Positions 19,163-28,154 are shown, counted from the first letter of the stretch. The stretch: 64,000 nt of DNA from Rhodopirellula sp. P2 (GCF_028768465.1 NZ_CP118225.1:2275001-2339000), one strand, 5' to 3'. The notes: a model not told the origin generated them from the letters alone. Translations and numbers: made by a program.

Positions 19163-20914
19163 GTGGCCTCAAAACCTGCACCCAACTTCAATCGACGCTC
19201 ACTTTGCATTCTGCAGGTGTCGCTGATTGCATTGGCATTCCTTGGGTGCTCGACCTTTTCGCCGTACGCGGCATCCTTCTCTCTTTCTGAATGCGACTCC
19301 TGCACAGCAGGCGATGTTCGCCGTCTTGCACAACGGCACCTTCAAACAGCTGACCGCCACGCCAGCCGAGAGGATCCGCAATGCCTCGAAGAATATTCGC
19401 ATGCGATTGCGTTGCTGTGGCCACTGATTCGCGCTGACGACTGTGCCAGCGAATCGGGCGCCGTTGCTGATTACAATCACGCCGTCGATGGATTGCTTGT
19501 ATCCTCACAAGCACTTGACTGCTTTTCGCCGCACATCGGTGTGGTATCGAAACGTGGGGATGAAACGCACGCTATCGCGACCGTGCAGTATGAGGGTTTT
19601 GCATGGGCACCCGAAGAATACCGTTGTTTCCAGCCTGTGAGAGAATACCGGACTTCGGTCGAACGCAAGTGTTGCGGTGGAGTTGGCGTGCCGCTGCTGG
19701 GATTCCACCGTGGTTGCCGAAAGTTCCTTGACCCAAAAGTGCCTTTCGCCGCAACGGCAATTGTTGCACCAAGCGACGTCAATGGTGAGTTGCAGCTTCA
19801 CATCCTCAACCCGCTGAGCCAGAAGACGTTTTTAATTCCGGCAGTCAATCAGGTTGCAACGTGTGAGATTCCGTTGGCGTGGGACACGACGGCGCCCCTC
19901 GCGTACCTGAATGGCGAAGATCGGCTTGAGTTTCTCCAAGGCTTTTTGCGGCCTGACCGTTTTCAAAACGACGCCGAGTTGGTGATGATGCATCCTCATC
20001 ACCCCAGAAAGATTCCTGTTGTTTTTGTGCATGGCCTCGCTTCTGACCCGAAGACTTGGGTCCCCATGGTCAATGAACTGTCGGTTGACTCGGAAATCAA
20101 AGACCAATACGAATTCTGGGCGTTTTACTATGCAACGGGGCGTCCATTTCCTGTCGAAGCGGCGGCGATGCGACAACAGCTGCAAGAGGCGCGTGGGTAC
20201 ATTGATCCAACCTACAGCGATCCGTCGCTCGACAAAATGGTCTTGGTGGGTCATAGCATGGGCGGTCTTGTATCCAAATTGCAAGTCAACAGCAGCGGCA
20301 ACGCCGTTGCCAATTCATTGCAGTTACCGGTGAAAGAGCTGCAATCTTTGACTCAGGAAGAGAAGCACGCGCTCTATTGGCAGCCAGTCTCTAGCGTTCA
20401 GCGTGTCATCTTCATGGCAACTCCGCATCATGGTTCTGAATTGGCCAGCCGACCGATCGGACGTTTCGCATCGAGCCTCGTGCGGTTCGACAGTTCGTCA
20501 TTGGGAAGTTTTGGCAACTTGTATGGGGATAGCCTCAGTCGCTGGACTCAGACTCGCCGCCAGCTGCCAACCGCAATCGACCTCTTGGAACCGAGCAACC
20601 CGACACTGAACGCCATTGCCGGCCTGCCAATTTCGCCTGCGGTATCGACTCACTCGATCATCGGCTACGGCCACAACTGCTGCTTCGCACCACCAGGGGA
20701 CGGAGTGGTGCCGTTGACCAGTTCCAGAATCCCGGGCGTCGAGTCGGAGCTTTTAATCCGGTCCGGCCACGAAGTTCACACAACCCCCCAGGCAATCAAC
20801 GAAGTCAAACGCATCTTACGAGAACACGCAGCCGTTGCCTGGCAAGTCGAGAACGACCCGCAACGGCACGAAACAGCCGCCGTGGTACTGAAAGCCGTCC
20901 AGCGTCCAGAGTAA
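19163..20914 (+). CDS. lipoprotein alpha/beta hydrolase (lipase-like)
   Basis: 583 residues from a GTG at 19163. The leader SLCILQVSLIALAFLGC is a lipobox (L-A-F-L-G-C at about 24-29), so it is probably a membrane-anchored lipoprotein. After a helical N-terminal part and a beta-rich part, an alpha/beta-hydrolase domain starts at IPVVFVHGLASDPKTW (about 285) with the nucleophile elbow VLVGHSMGGL (Ser near 364) and a likely catalytic His in SGHEVHTTP (about 534). The GxSxG context and MATPHHGSELA match the PGAP1/lipase-like esterases. It is the last intact gene before about 1.6 kb of degenerate sequence. Confidence 0.87.
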   Translation: MASKPAPNFNRRSLCILQVSLIALAFLGCSTFSPYAASFSLSECDSCTAGDVRRLAQRHLQTADRHASREDPQCLEEYSHAIALLWPLIRADDCASESGAVADYNHAVDGLLVSSQALDCFSPHIGVVSKRGDETHAIATVQYEGFAWAPEEYRCFQPVREYRTSVERKCCGGVGVPLLGFHRGCRKFLDPKVPFAATAIVAPSDVNGELQLHILNPLSQKTFLIPAVNQVATCEIPLAWDTTAPLAYLNGEDRLEFLQGFLRPDRFQNDAELVMMHPHHPRKIPVVFVHGLASDPKTWVPMVNELSVDSEIKDQYEFWAFYYATGRPFPVEAAAMRQQLQEARGYIDPTYSDPSLDKMVLVGHSMGGLVSKLQVNSSGNAVANSLQLPVKELQSLTQEEKHALYWQPVSSVQRVIFMATPHHGSELASRPIGRFASSLVRFDSSSLGSFGNLYGDSLSRWTQTRRQLPTAIDLLEPSNPTLNAIAGLPISPAVSTHSIIGYGHNCCFAPPGDGVVPLTSSRIPGVESELLIRSGHEVHTTPQAINEVKRILREHAAVAWQVENDPQRHETAAVVLKAVQRPE

Positions 20915-21488
20915 CTTCGAATCATTGACCATGGCATCGCCACACCAGCGGCAGGCCAACCGAGCGAACGGGACGGCTGCGTCGCGGTGGCGATCACTCC
21001 TGATCCCCGGAAGAAGCGGTTGCACCGGGCCCCACGGATCCCGCTCATTCCCTTTGCACCTTCCATCTGCGTTTCCCTTTACCAATCGAAGAATTCTGGT
21101 CCAGGAGAACGATGCGGGCAGCTCTCTTCGCCAGCCACTCACTCAACAAAGACTTGGGTGAAAGAAGAGTGGCCCACGAATCGTTTAGCCGGTAGCCAAA
21201 GGCGTCGCACGCGCCGGGCGTGTCCTCCCGTGACGCTTGCGGTTTCGCGATGAGCGGCAAGGGCCCGAGTTCGCCTGGCAGAAGGGGGCGTCTTTCCATT
21301 ACGTCGGGTGTCCAGCTGGCTTGATCGATCGAGTACCTGGCCGCCGAGGGTTTGTTGAACCTGGAAGAGCGTTGGCACTCGTTTGCATCCTTGCGACGAA
21401 CCGCCTCGTGCGGTCCCGCATGCGAGGTGGTGTGGGAGGGGGCCCGGGCAACCGGGGCCCTATCCCGATACCGATGGTTCTGCTGCTT
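20915..21488. other. intergenic, degenerate; contains a group II intron-like 3' end
   Basis: No convincing gene. Short plus-strand frames around 21237-21400 have partly protein-like stretches (AAEGLLNLEERWHSFASLRR) but no start or conserved domain. The only recognisable structure is the paired hairpins at 21398-21469 described separately. Confidence 0.45.
21398..21469 (+). mobile_element. probable group II intron 3' remnant (domains V and VI)
   Basis: A 34-base hairpin beginning GAACCGCCTCGTGCGG with a TCCC loop is followed by GTGGGAGGGGGCCCGGGCAA and a pairing strand that ends ...TATCCCGAT. The size and order fit group II intron domain V (normally GAGC...GUUC, 34 nt) then domain VI with a bulged A close to the 3' splice site, and the terminal ATCCCGAT resembles the RAY-type 3' ends of bacterial introns. 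No reverse transcriptase or 5' GUGYG end was found nearby, so only a fragment would remain. Domain V positions deviate from consensus (GAAC for GAGC, TCCC for GAAA). Confidence 0.4.
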
Positions 21489-21860
21489 CTATTCCAGACG
21501 TTCGCCATCGAATTGCTCAGCATGCATCCACATGAAACCTGGCAGCTGAGCATCAGCAATCCGAAATTCTTCGTCGGTCGTGATCTTACCACAGTCTACA
21601 CACCCAAGAATGTAGCCTATGGCCAGGCACGCGAAGTCAATCCAGTCAGGAGAGAACCCCTCGCTGTGCAAGTCGGTCTCCAAGCGACCTTCGATAAAGT
21701 CAAGATGTTCGCGGGACCAATGATTCCAGTCCGACGACTGCGAGAAGCCGACTATCGCCAGTTTAATCCTTCGGTGGTCGTCTGGGTTTGGCGACTCCAA
21801 CGCAGCGGCTTGTGCCCGTAGCTCCTTGAACTGGCCAAGCAATCGGGAGTCATCAAGCAA
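21489..21860 (-). CDS. hypothetical protein, possibly 3' part of a frameshifted gene
   Basis: 123 codons on the minus strand with coding-like composition (SSDWNHWSREHLDFIEGRLE, WIDFACLAIGYILGCVDCG, ITTDEEFRIADAQLPG). Only a TTG at 21860 is available as start; the frame is open upstream to 21891 without ATG. A second frame upstream reads NFTDNLSVVDLVRIPGDLGV and then LLTGT, which would join smoothly to YDNLLDDSRLLGQF if one base were added near 21866-21872. I therefore think this is the 3' part of a longer gene reaching about 22000 that carries a frameshift (real or a sequencing error). Family unknown. Confidence 0.4.
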   Translation of the reverse strand: MLDDSRLLGQFKELRAQAAALESPNPDDHRRIKLAIVGFSQSSDWNHWSREHLDFIEGRLETDLHSEGFSPDWIDFACLAIGYILGCVDCGKITTDEEFRIADAQLPGFMWMHAEQFDGERLE

Positions 21861-22158
21861 GTTGTCGTACCTGTGAGCAGAACGCCAAGGTCACCGGGAA
21901 TGCGGACCAGATCGACGACGCTCAAATTGTCAGTGAAGTTTCGGGACCGAAGACGGCTGAACAGCCGCAAGAGCAGCATTCTCCGGTGCACAGCTTTGTT
22001 CGTAGCGTAGCCTGGTTCACGCGCGTAGCGACACCCTACATGCAGTCGACGATACCGCAATCGTACGGAGTCGCCAATTCACACGCAAGCATTTTCGGAC
22101 GTCGAACGGCGCCAATTTGTCGCAACGGATTGAAAGGCCGGAGGCCGACAGATCCCCT

Positions 22159-22480
22159 GCCGGTGGCGTCAGCCCAATGCCATCTACTTTGTAGCGGAAC
22201 GGCGCGAGCCGTCCGGTGATGCGTCGGAAAACACCCGCGATTTACCGGACGGCTTGCGCCGTTCCGCTAACAAAATCCCCTCGGTTGGTTCTAAAGTAGA
22301 TGGCATTGGGCGTCAGCCACCGGAATGAATCCTCAAGTAGCCTCCCAAGCCCAGCGGACGACACATGCCGCGCTGCTGTCCGGCCGGTAAGGATGTGTCG
22401 ACCTCCGGTCTTGCAGCCATCCGTTGAACCGACCACCGGTGGCTGACGCCACCGGCAGTTCATGTGCTGCCCGCTGGGCT
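22159..22480. repeat. nested inverted-repeat cluster
   Basis: Four paired arm sets: 22192-22217 with 22244-22269 (26 bases, one mismatch), 22172-22190 with 22293-22311 (19 bases, perfect), 22159-22174 with 22441-22456 (16 bases, perfect), and 22348-22357 with 22471-22480 (10 bases, perfect). The first two make one long stem-loop whose centre is at about 22230; the others enclose or cross it. It ends exactly at the stop codon of the immunity-like gene on its right. Confidence 0.9.
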
Positions 22481-23129
22481 AGAGGCGTCGGGTGTTGGCC
22501 GAATTGAATCCGTCTACGAATAGCCGCGATAACCGAGTCGCGACGATTGATTTTCCATTGTCAAAAACGACGACTCCGCGACTTCGGTTCATCGCATGGT
22601 TCGCCCTTTTTTCCGGTAATCGCTCACAGTTGAACAATGCAGCCTTGAGCTCATCGTACAGCATCGCAACGTCATCATCCGATTTCGCGGTCACCTCGAT
22701 CGTGGCATCGTCCATACAGCAATCCACTATGCGTTTCGCATCAGCAAGCCCTATTCCGACGTGCTTACGGAGCGATTTCGTTGCCTCGATTTTTCTAGCG
22801 CCGTCCTGGTATCCAGTGATGAGGATCGCGAGTCCCAAGCGACCGTGGGGGTCACCCGTCGTGCGATAGTTGTGAATGTAGTGTTCGATGGAATCGGCAG
22901 TACCGGTCGTAAGCAAATCGCCAGATTCCCGCTCTACGATAAACGGAGCGTTGCCGGCGATTGGCGTTTGATCAGGATCAGTCGAATTGTAGAAAAACAC
23001 CCATCCGAAGTCATATTCAAGTGTGGCCTCGGACGTCAGTGCCAAGGAGAAGCCATCTTTCACGCAGAGGTCCGACATAGAAGCGACATGCTCCGTGGCA
23101 ATCGATTCAGCTTCGTTGCGTGTGATCAT
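22479..23129 (-). CDS. Imm35-like immunity protein with L7/L12-like C-terminal domain
   Basis: 216 residues from an ATG at 23129, no signal peptide. Residues about 5-90 match the Imm35 (YrhB-like) pattern: helix AESIATEHVASMSD, then FGWVFFYNSTDPDQTPIAGN, APFIVERESGDLLTTGTADS and IEHYI-NYRTTGDP. Residues about 98-167 (GARKIEATKSLRKHVGIGLA, DAKRIVDCC, TIEVTAKSDDDVAMLYDELK) resemble the ribosomal L7/L12 C-terminal domain. The last about 45 residues look unstructured and the stop lies at the edge of the inverted-repeat cluster, so the natural C-terminus may have been replaced. Imm35 proteins neutralise polymorphic toxins; no toxin is visible next to it. Confidence 0.75.
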   Translation of the reverse strand: MITRNEAESIATEHVASMSDLCVKDGFSLALTSEATLEYDFGWVFFYNSTDPDQTPIAGNAPFIVERESGDLLTTGTADSIEHYIHNYRTTGDPHGRLGLAILITGYQDGARKIEATKSLRKHVGIGLADAKRIVDCCMDDATIEVTAKSDDDVAMLYDELKAALFNCERLPEKRANHAMNRSRGVVVFDNGKSIVATRLSRLFVDGFNSANTRRL

Positions 23130-23766
<637 letters not shown>

Positions 23767-25002
23767 TTAGCGAGGCACTAAGAAACAGCTGAAGTGGTCA
23801 CGCGAAAGTTGTGCCAGCATGGATTGGGCTTGCTCGGCATAGGTCGGGTCCAGTTGGGCGGCGAGTTGAGCGTTCTCGGCCGCCAATGATGTTTTTTGAT
23901 GTTCTTTGTAGCAAGTCGCCAAAAGGAAATGATGCTCGGCGGTGGGGGCCAGTTGGACCAGCGCTTGATAGGCCTCTTCTTCCAAACGCCGATTGCCCAA
24001 TTGACGGGCTGCGAAAGCGATCCCTTTGTAGGCACTGCTCATCGCCTTGAGTTTGCCGGGGCTGTCCGCTTGCCGTTGCCAGTGTTGAAGCGAACGTTCA
24101 TAGCCTCGCAAGCTTTCGGAAGGTTGATCCAAGCGTTGTTGGCACAGCCCATAGAAGTCGAGGCTGATCGCTTGGAAATGACGACCGGACATCATCGGTC
24201 GAATCCAGCCGAGGGCCTCGTGGTTTCGATCGAGCTGAACCAAGGTGGTGATTCGTCTCCCGATCATGGCGATGGTCAGGTTTCGAGGCAGCGGCTGTTG
24301 GACGACTGATTCCAGTCGAGCCTTCTGTTCGTGGAGATTGCCTTCCAAGGTGGCCAGGTCCGAATCGGCGGTCGTCACGCTGGGATCGAATCGGCGCAAC
24401 TGCCAGCACTGTTTCCAAGCCAAGGCAACGCGATTGCTGCTGAGTGATTCTTGCAGCTTTTTTTCCAGGGATTCCGCTGCTGAGTGCGTGTAGGTGGCGG
24501 GAATCGCGATCGTTGCCGTTCCGAACAAGAGCCATGCCCAAGACGGCCAAACCTGCGGGCCGCCCTGCCCTGCCCTGATGGCATTGGGTTCGAGTTGGGG
24601 AATGGGTTGGGGGGACGCGATCGCGACGCACAGGTTGGCCACGGCGAATGCGGTCAGACAAGACAGCAGTGCTCGAGCGATTGTGATCGACAGCAGGCTT
24701 TCAGGGAGTGAAATTCCCTGACTCATGACCGCCAGGCAAAGGCAACCCGCCAACAAACAAGCACCCAGCAGGAACGCGGATGAACGCGAATTCTTGTCAG
24801 CCCGCCTCGCTCCAGCGAAGCCAATCGGCAATGCGGCAAACATGGAAATGGCGTAGACATCATCTCGACCAAACCACTCCAGATGTCCGTTGTGATCCAG
24901 CAACAGTTGACGAACGGCCAGCAAGACGGCAATCACCGTGGGCGGCCAAAACAACCAGCTTGCCCGAAGGTTTTGCCTTGATGTGTGGTTCGGTGACGTC
25001 AT
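23767..25002 (-). CDS. membrane protein with TPR-like C-terminal half
   Basis: 411 residues from the ATG at 25002, which overlaps the stop of the upstream gene (ATGA). About five hydrophobic helices occupy residues 12-185 (WLFWPPTVIAVLLAVRQLLL, SAFLLGACLLAGCLCLAVMS, ALLSCLTAFAVANLCVAIA, WLLFGTATIAIPATYTHSA). The remaining about 220 residues are helical repeats of TPR type (ALGWIRPMM ... FYGLCQQRLDQPSESLRGYE, AFAARQLGNRRLEEEAYQAL, LATCYKEHQKTSLAAENAQL), presumably facing the periplasm or cytoplasm as a scaffold. It is the last gene of a four-gene operon with a seven-heme cytochrome. Function unknown. Confidence 0.85.
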   Translation of the reverse strand: MTSPNHTSRQNLRASWLFWPPTVIAVLLAVRQLLLDHNGHLEWFGRDDVYAISMFAALPIGFAGARRADKNSRSSAFLLGACLLAGCLCLAVMSQGISLPESLLSITIARALLSCLTAFAVANLCVAIASPQPIPQLEPNAIRAGQGGPQVWPSWAWLLFGTATIAIPATYTHSAAESLEKKLQESLSSNRVALAWKQCWQLRRFDPSVTTADSDLATLEGNLHEQKARLESVVQQPLPRNLTIAMIGRRITTLVQLDRNHEALGWIRPMMSGRHFQAISLDFYGLCQQRLDQPSESLRGYERSLQHWQRQADSPGKLKAMSSAYKGIAFAARQLGNRRLEEEAYQALVQLAPTAEHHFLLATCYKEHQKTSLAAENAQLAAQLDPTYAEQAQSMLAQLSRDHFSCFLVPR

Positions 25003-26162
25003 GCTGCCCCCGCTGAGGAGGAGGATGCGCGGCGTTTGGGTGACTTCCACAGCAGACCGTCAAAGCAGTAATGCCAAAACGCAACGACCAAGTTGATCGT
25101 CACCCAGGCTTCAAAGAAACCACGTGAAAGCAGGTAGTTTCCGAGGCCGATGACAAGAACAAACACGACCAGGAACAGCATCCAAATCTTGGAGAGGCGG
25201 GCCAGTGGATTGGGGTCTGTTTTGGCCCCCGACTTTTTCATCGACCAAGTCACAATGGACATGTATTCCATCGAATGAAAGATGGCGGACGCCAACGCAA
25301 GTTGGATGACCAGTTGACTGTTTTGATAGTGCGCGGCCAACAGCAAGGCTGCGAAGAGGGACATCACGCTCAGCAGGTACAGCATGCTGGCCAAGGCTTG
25401 GTTGCCAAGCCTCACGAAACGATGGATGGCGGAAACGACAAATGTGGCAGGGATCAGCAGCATCCACCAATCCAGAGACTCGACTGCAGAGAACGAAGGG
25501 AACGGTCCTTCGGGCCAACCCAGTCCAGCCACGCGGGCGATCGTGTACAGCAAGAATCCACGGAAGAAGAGTTTCTGAAGCAGTGCTCCTTTGCTTTGAA
25601 TGAATCGCGAAAGCGGATTCGAATGGTGGGAGCCGGCACCGTCGTTTACGGTTCGGTCAAACGGATCGGATGCCTTGGCTTTGGGGGGGCATGACGATTG
25701 GCGTTGATAGATTCGAAAGATGCCGTGATGCTGGGACGAGAAGTGCCAGGCGTTCCAGACATAATCGATCATTCCGAGGCATAGCAGCGACCCGGTGCTC
25801 ATCTGCAACCCGACGCAGACGGTCAAAATCGCGAGTGCCAAAGCTGCGAAGAGCCACCGTCGGTCCTGCGACTTGTGGTGATCGACGGACACCAAAACGA
25901 TCGTGATCCACCGGTGTGGGGCAGTGATGAAATAGATTTGCCAGAACAGCAGGCCTTCATGGGTGGTCGTGCCACCGAAGACATCGACGACGACCAAGAG
26001 CGGCCAAAACAAGTTCGCAATGAAGACGAGGTCGATGAGTGGTGAGAAGAGGAAGCCACTTCGGGGATCGGCAGGGAGGCTTGTGTGCGACGTTTCTTTC
26101 GAACGAGAAGCCGGCGGATCCACCGGCGGACGGGTGCGGCGTGATGGGGCGATGACGCTCAT
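24999..26162 (-). CDS. polytopic membrane protein with conserved histidines
   Basis: 387 residues, ATG at 26162 overlapping the stop of the cytochrome gene (ATGA). After a polar 35-residue N-terminus there are about nine to ten hydrophobic helices. Histidines cluster in or near the membrane: TAPHRWITIVLVSVDHHKSQ, DYVWNAWHFSSQHHGIFRIY, SAIFHSMEYMSIVTW and VVAFWHYCFDGLLWK. Such intramembrane His/Trp/Asp sites suggest heme or di-metal binding, but I cannot assign a family. Placed between a seven-heme cytochrome and a TPR membrane protein, it is a plausible membrane electron-transfer or oxygenase component. Confidence 0.85.
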   Translation of the reverse strand: MSVIAPSRRTRPPVDPPASRSKETSHTSLPADPRSGFLFSPLIDLVFIANLFWPLLVVVDVFGGTTTHEGLLFWQIYFITAPHRWITIVLVSVDHHKSQDRRWLFAALALAILTVCVGLQMSTGSLLCLGMIDYVWNAWHFSSQHHGIFRIYQRQSSCPPKAKASDPFDRTVNDGAGSHHSNPLSRFIQSKGALLQKLFFRGFLLYTIARVAGLGWPEGPFPSFSAVESLDWWMLLIPATFVVSAIHRFVRLGNQALASMLYLLSVMSLFAALLLAAHYQNSQLVIQLALASAIFHSMEYMSIVTWSMKKSGAKTDPNPLARLSKIWMLFLVVFVLVIGLGNYLLSRGFFEAWVTINLVVAFWHYCFDGLLWKSPKRRASSSSAGAA

Positions 26163-27445
26163 GGAGATGCCTCCCGCGTGGTCTCGGCAGCATGCGAGGC
26201 GGTGTCACCAACGATTCGAATCCAGTGATCGCGAAAAGCGATCCCTGGGGTCCAAGGTGTGAGTGGCATGTGGCATTCGATGCAGTCACCCGATGGTGCT
26301 TCAGGGCAAATCGTGGAAGCCTGTGGTTGATGACAGGTTTGGCATTGCTGGATGTATTGTTGGCGATCGTGCGAGGTGGTGTCGTGCGGGTCGTGGCAAG
26401 TCGAGCAGGTGAGTTCACCGGCGGATTGCAGGTAGCATTCGCTTTTCTTCAGACCGTAGGGCTGGAAACGAGCACGTTCTGCTGCCGTTGAATCCGCTGA
26501 GACGGAGCGTTCATCGCGATGGCAAGCGCTGCAGGTTTCCATGTGGGCACTGGCATCGTGTTGGTCGATCATTGGTTTGCTTTGCTCAGGCAAGCCGCGG
26601 CCTGCGAGGATCACATGTTGCTTCCGCGGCCCATGACAGCGCTCGCAACCTACATTGGCGATCATGGTTTGGGATGTCAGCGGCAGCGGTGGAGGCGGGA
26701 CGACGGTGGAGTGGCATCCGATGCAAGACCGCACGTCCATGGCATCCATGGGACGCCCCAAGCACTCAGCTGTGCCATCCCGAAAGGTGTCGTATTGATC
26801 GTGATCGGGAGTCACATTCAGTTGGTCGTCGCCATGGAAGGACGACCAACGCATCTCGATGCCGCGAGAACCATCGTGCTGGATGGCGATGGGGGTCTGG
26901 GCGTGGGTACCGGATCCCAGCAGCCAGTTGACTGCGACCGACACGGTGGATCCGGTTGCCGACGGATCGGAAAAGGGTTTCGTAACCGCCCTGCCCTGCC
27001 CTGTTGAGGTGCTGACCAGAAACTGATTCGCGTTCTTGGTGAAGCGGAACGTTTGGTTGCGAAGCGGATCGTTGTAGTGGCCTTGTTGTAGAAGTTGCTG
27101 AGCCAACTCGGACTCCACCATCGGGGTGGCGGTTCGCGAATGACCGGAGCGAAGATGGGCTTCGTACTCGGCCGGATGGCAGGCTTGGCAAGCTTGATCC
27201 CCTGCGAACTGCGAGGAAACAAATTGGCTCCACTGGGTGACGGCCTTTGAGATCGATGCGGCGGAGTCCTGGGGGGCCAGCGTTCGACGGGCGGCCGAGG
27301 ACGGCGCAGGTGCGATCGACATCAGGTCACGTGCGACACTGGCCGCACAGACTCCGGTCACCAAAAGCACTAAGAGCCCCAGAAACTGGAGGCTCTTGGC
27401 AGAAAGAATCTTGGAGAACAAGGGATGTCTTTGAAGAGGGATCAA
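26159..27445 (-). CDS. membrane-anchored multiheme cytochrome c (seven CxxCH)
   Basis: 428 residues. The only workable start is a TTG at 27445 that overlaps the stop of the upstream lipoprotein gene (TTGA). A membrane anchor or signal lies at about 19-37 (LQFLGLLVLLVTGVCAASVA). Heme-attachment sites are CQACH 86-90, CIGCH 241-245, CERCH 267-271, CSACH 305-309, CSTCH 347-351, CQTCH 368-372 and CIECH 388-392; extra histidines are available as distal ligands. The spacing recalls the octaheme/cytochrome c554-like and doubled CxxCH families, with a long heme-free stretch between sites 1 and 2. A periplasmic electron carrier is most likely. It is second in a four-gene coupled operon. Confidence 0.9.
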   Translation of the reverse strand: MIPLQRHPLFSKILSAKSLQFLGLLVLLVTGVCAASVARDLMSIAPAPSSAARRTLAPQDSAASISKAVTQWSQFVSSQFAGDQACQACHPAEYEAHLRSGHSRTATPMVESELAQQLLQQGHYNDPLRNQTFRFTKNANQFLVSTSTGQGRAVTKPFSDPSATGSTVSVAVNWLLGSGTHAQTPIAIQHDGSRGIEMRWSSFHGDDQLNVTPDHDQYDTFRDGTAECLGRPMDAMDVRSCIGCHSTVVPPPPLPLTSQTMIANVGCERCHGPRKQHVILAGRGLPEQSKPMIDQHDASAHMETCSACHRDERSVSADSTAAERARFQPYGLKKSECYLQSAGELTCSTCHDPHDTTSHDRQQYIQQCQTCHQPQASTICPEAPSGDCIECHMPLTPWTPGIAFRDHWIRIVGDTASHAAETTREASP

Positions 27446-27849
27446 CCCAAAGGAGCTTCTTTGATTTTCCAGTCTTCACCGACGCGTTGCAGCACCCAGT
27501 TTTGAGTGGTGGTGCCAGCTTCCGAAGCCTTTTTCGAGCGATCGCCGCCGGAGGTTGCAAAGACGCCGCCAAAGATTTTGACGGGGACGGTCATTTGGTC
27601 GCCGTCCACTTCACCGTCGCCAGCGATTTCGTAACCACGTTGAGCGTAGTCTTCTTGGTTTTCAGGAACCGCTCCATCGACGAAGACGGTGGCAAACATC
27701 TTGGGGTCGCCAGCGGCATCGCCCAGGCCTTCCACACAAGCGTAAGCGTCTTGTTCGAGGGTGATTTCAGGAGGTGCTGACGAGCCACAACCGATGACGG
27801 TGAGCAACGCGAAAACGGGGATCAGTTGAATGGAGGTTTGAAAGTTCAT
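27442..27849 (-). CDS. small lipoprotein, first gene of cytochrome operon
   Basis: 135 residues from the ATG at 27849 (a TTG at 27861 would add four). The leader MNFQTSIQLIPVFALLTVIG ends in a lipobox (V-I-G-C). The mature part has an N-terminal helix with the AYACVEGLGDAAGDPKMFAT segment and ends TTTQNWVLQRVGEDWKIKEA, typical of a DUF4878/SnoaL-like cystatin fold used by periplasmic lipoproteins. The TTGA overlap with the next gene couples it to the cytochrome. Function unknown. Confidence 0.82.
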   Translation of the reverse strand: MNFQTSIQLIPVFALLTVIGCGSSAPPEITLEQDAYACVEGLGDAAGDPKMFATVFVDGAVPENQEDYAQRGYEIAGDGEVDGDQMTVPVKIFGGVFATSGGDRSKKASEAGTTTQNWVLQRVGEDWKIKEAPLG

Positions 27850-28154
27850 CTGGTTTAACAAGGAGGTGAAAGAGTATTCAAGGGATTGGGAACTCAGCTC
27901 TCCCCTCGCTTCACTCGCCCCTCCCAGCGGGAGAGGCGAGGTCGCACAGCTTTCTTGAAAGCTGTGCGAGATTCCTTCGAGGGAGTGCGACTAAGCAGGT
28001 CGGCAGGGGGCGTTCGGCATTTGAAATATCGTGGCAAGCGTGGTTGTTTCCACGTACAACCGGGGCTAACGCCCAAACGGCTCACATGGTTATGCCCGAT
28101 CATTCTTGCCGACCCGCTTACGCCAGGAGGGCTGGTTTGATGGCGTCAGCTCGA
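27850..28154. other. intergenic region with hairpin
   Basis: It holds the promoter of the cytochrome operon and a 13-base inverted repeat, TCGCACAGCTTTC-tt-GAAAGCTGTGCGA, at 27942-27969, immediately after a CCCTCGCTTCACTCGCCCCT stretch that is related in reverse to the 233-base repeat unit near 12 kb. The rest (28020-28140) shows nothing I recognise. Confidence 0.6.

Noticed and set aside
22172-22311. Possible CRISPR repeat
   Set aside because: The arms are inverted rather than direct and there are no regularly spaced spacers; better described as nested palindromes.
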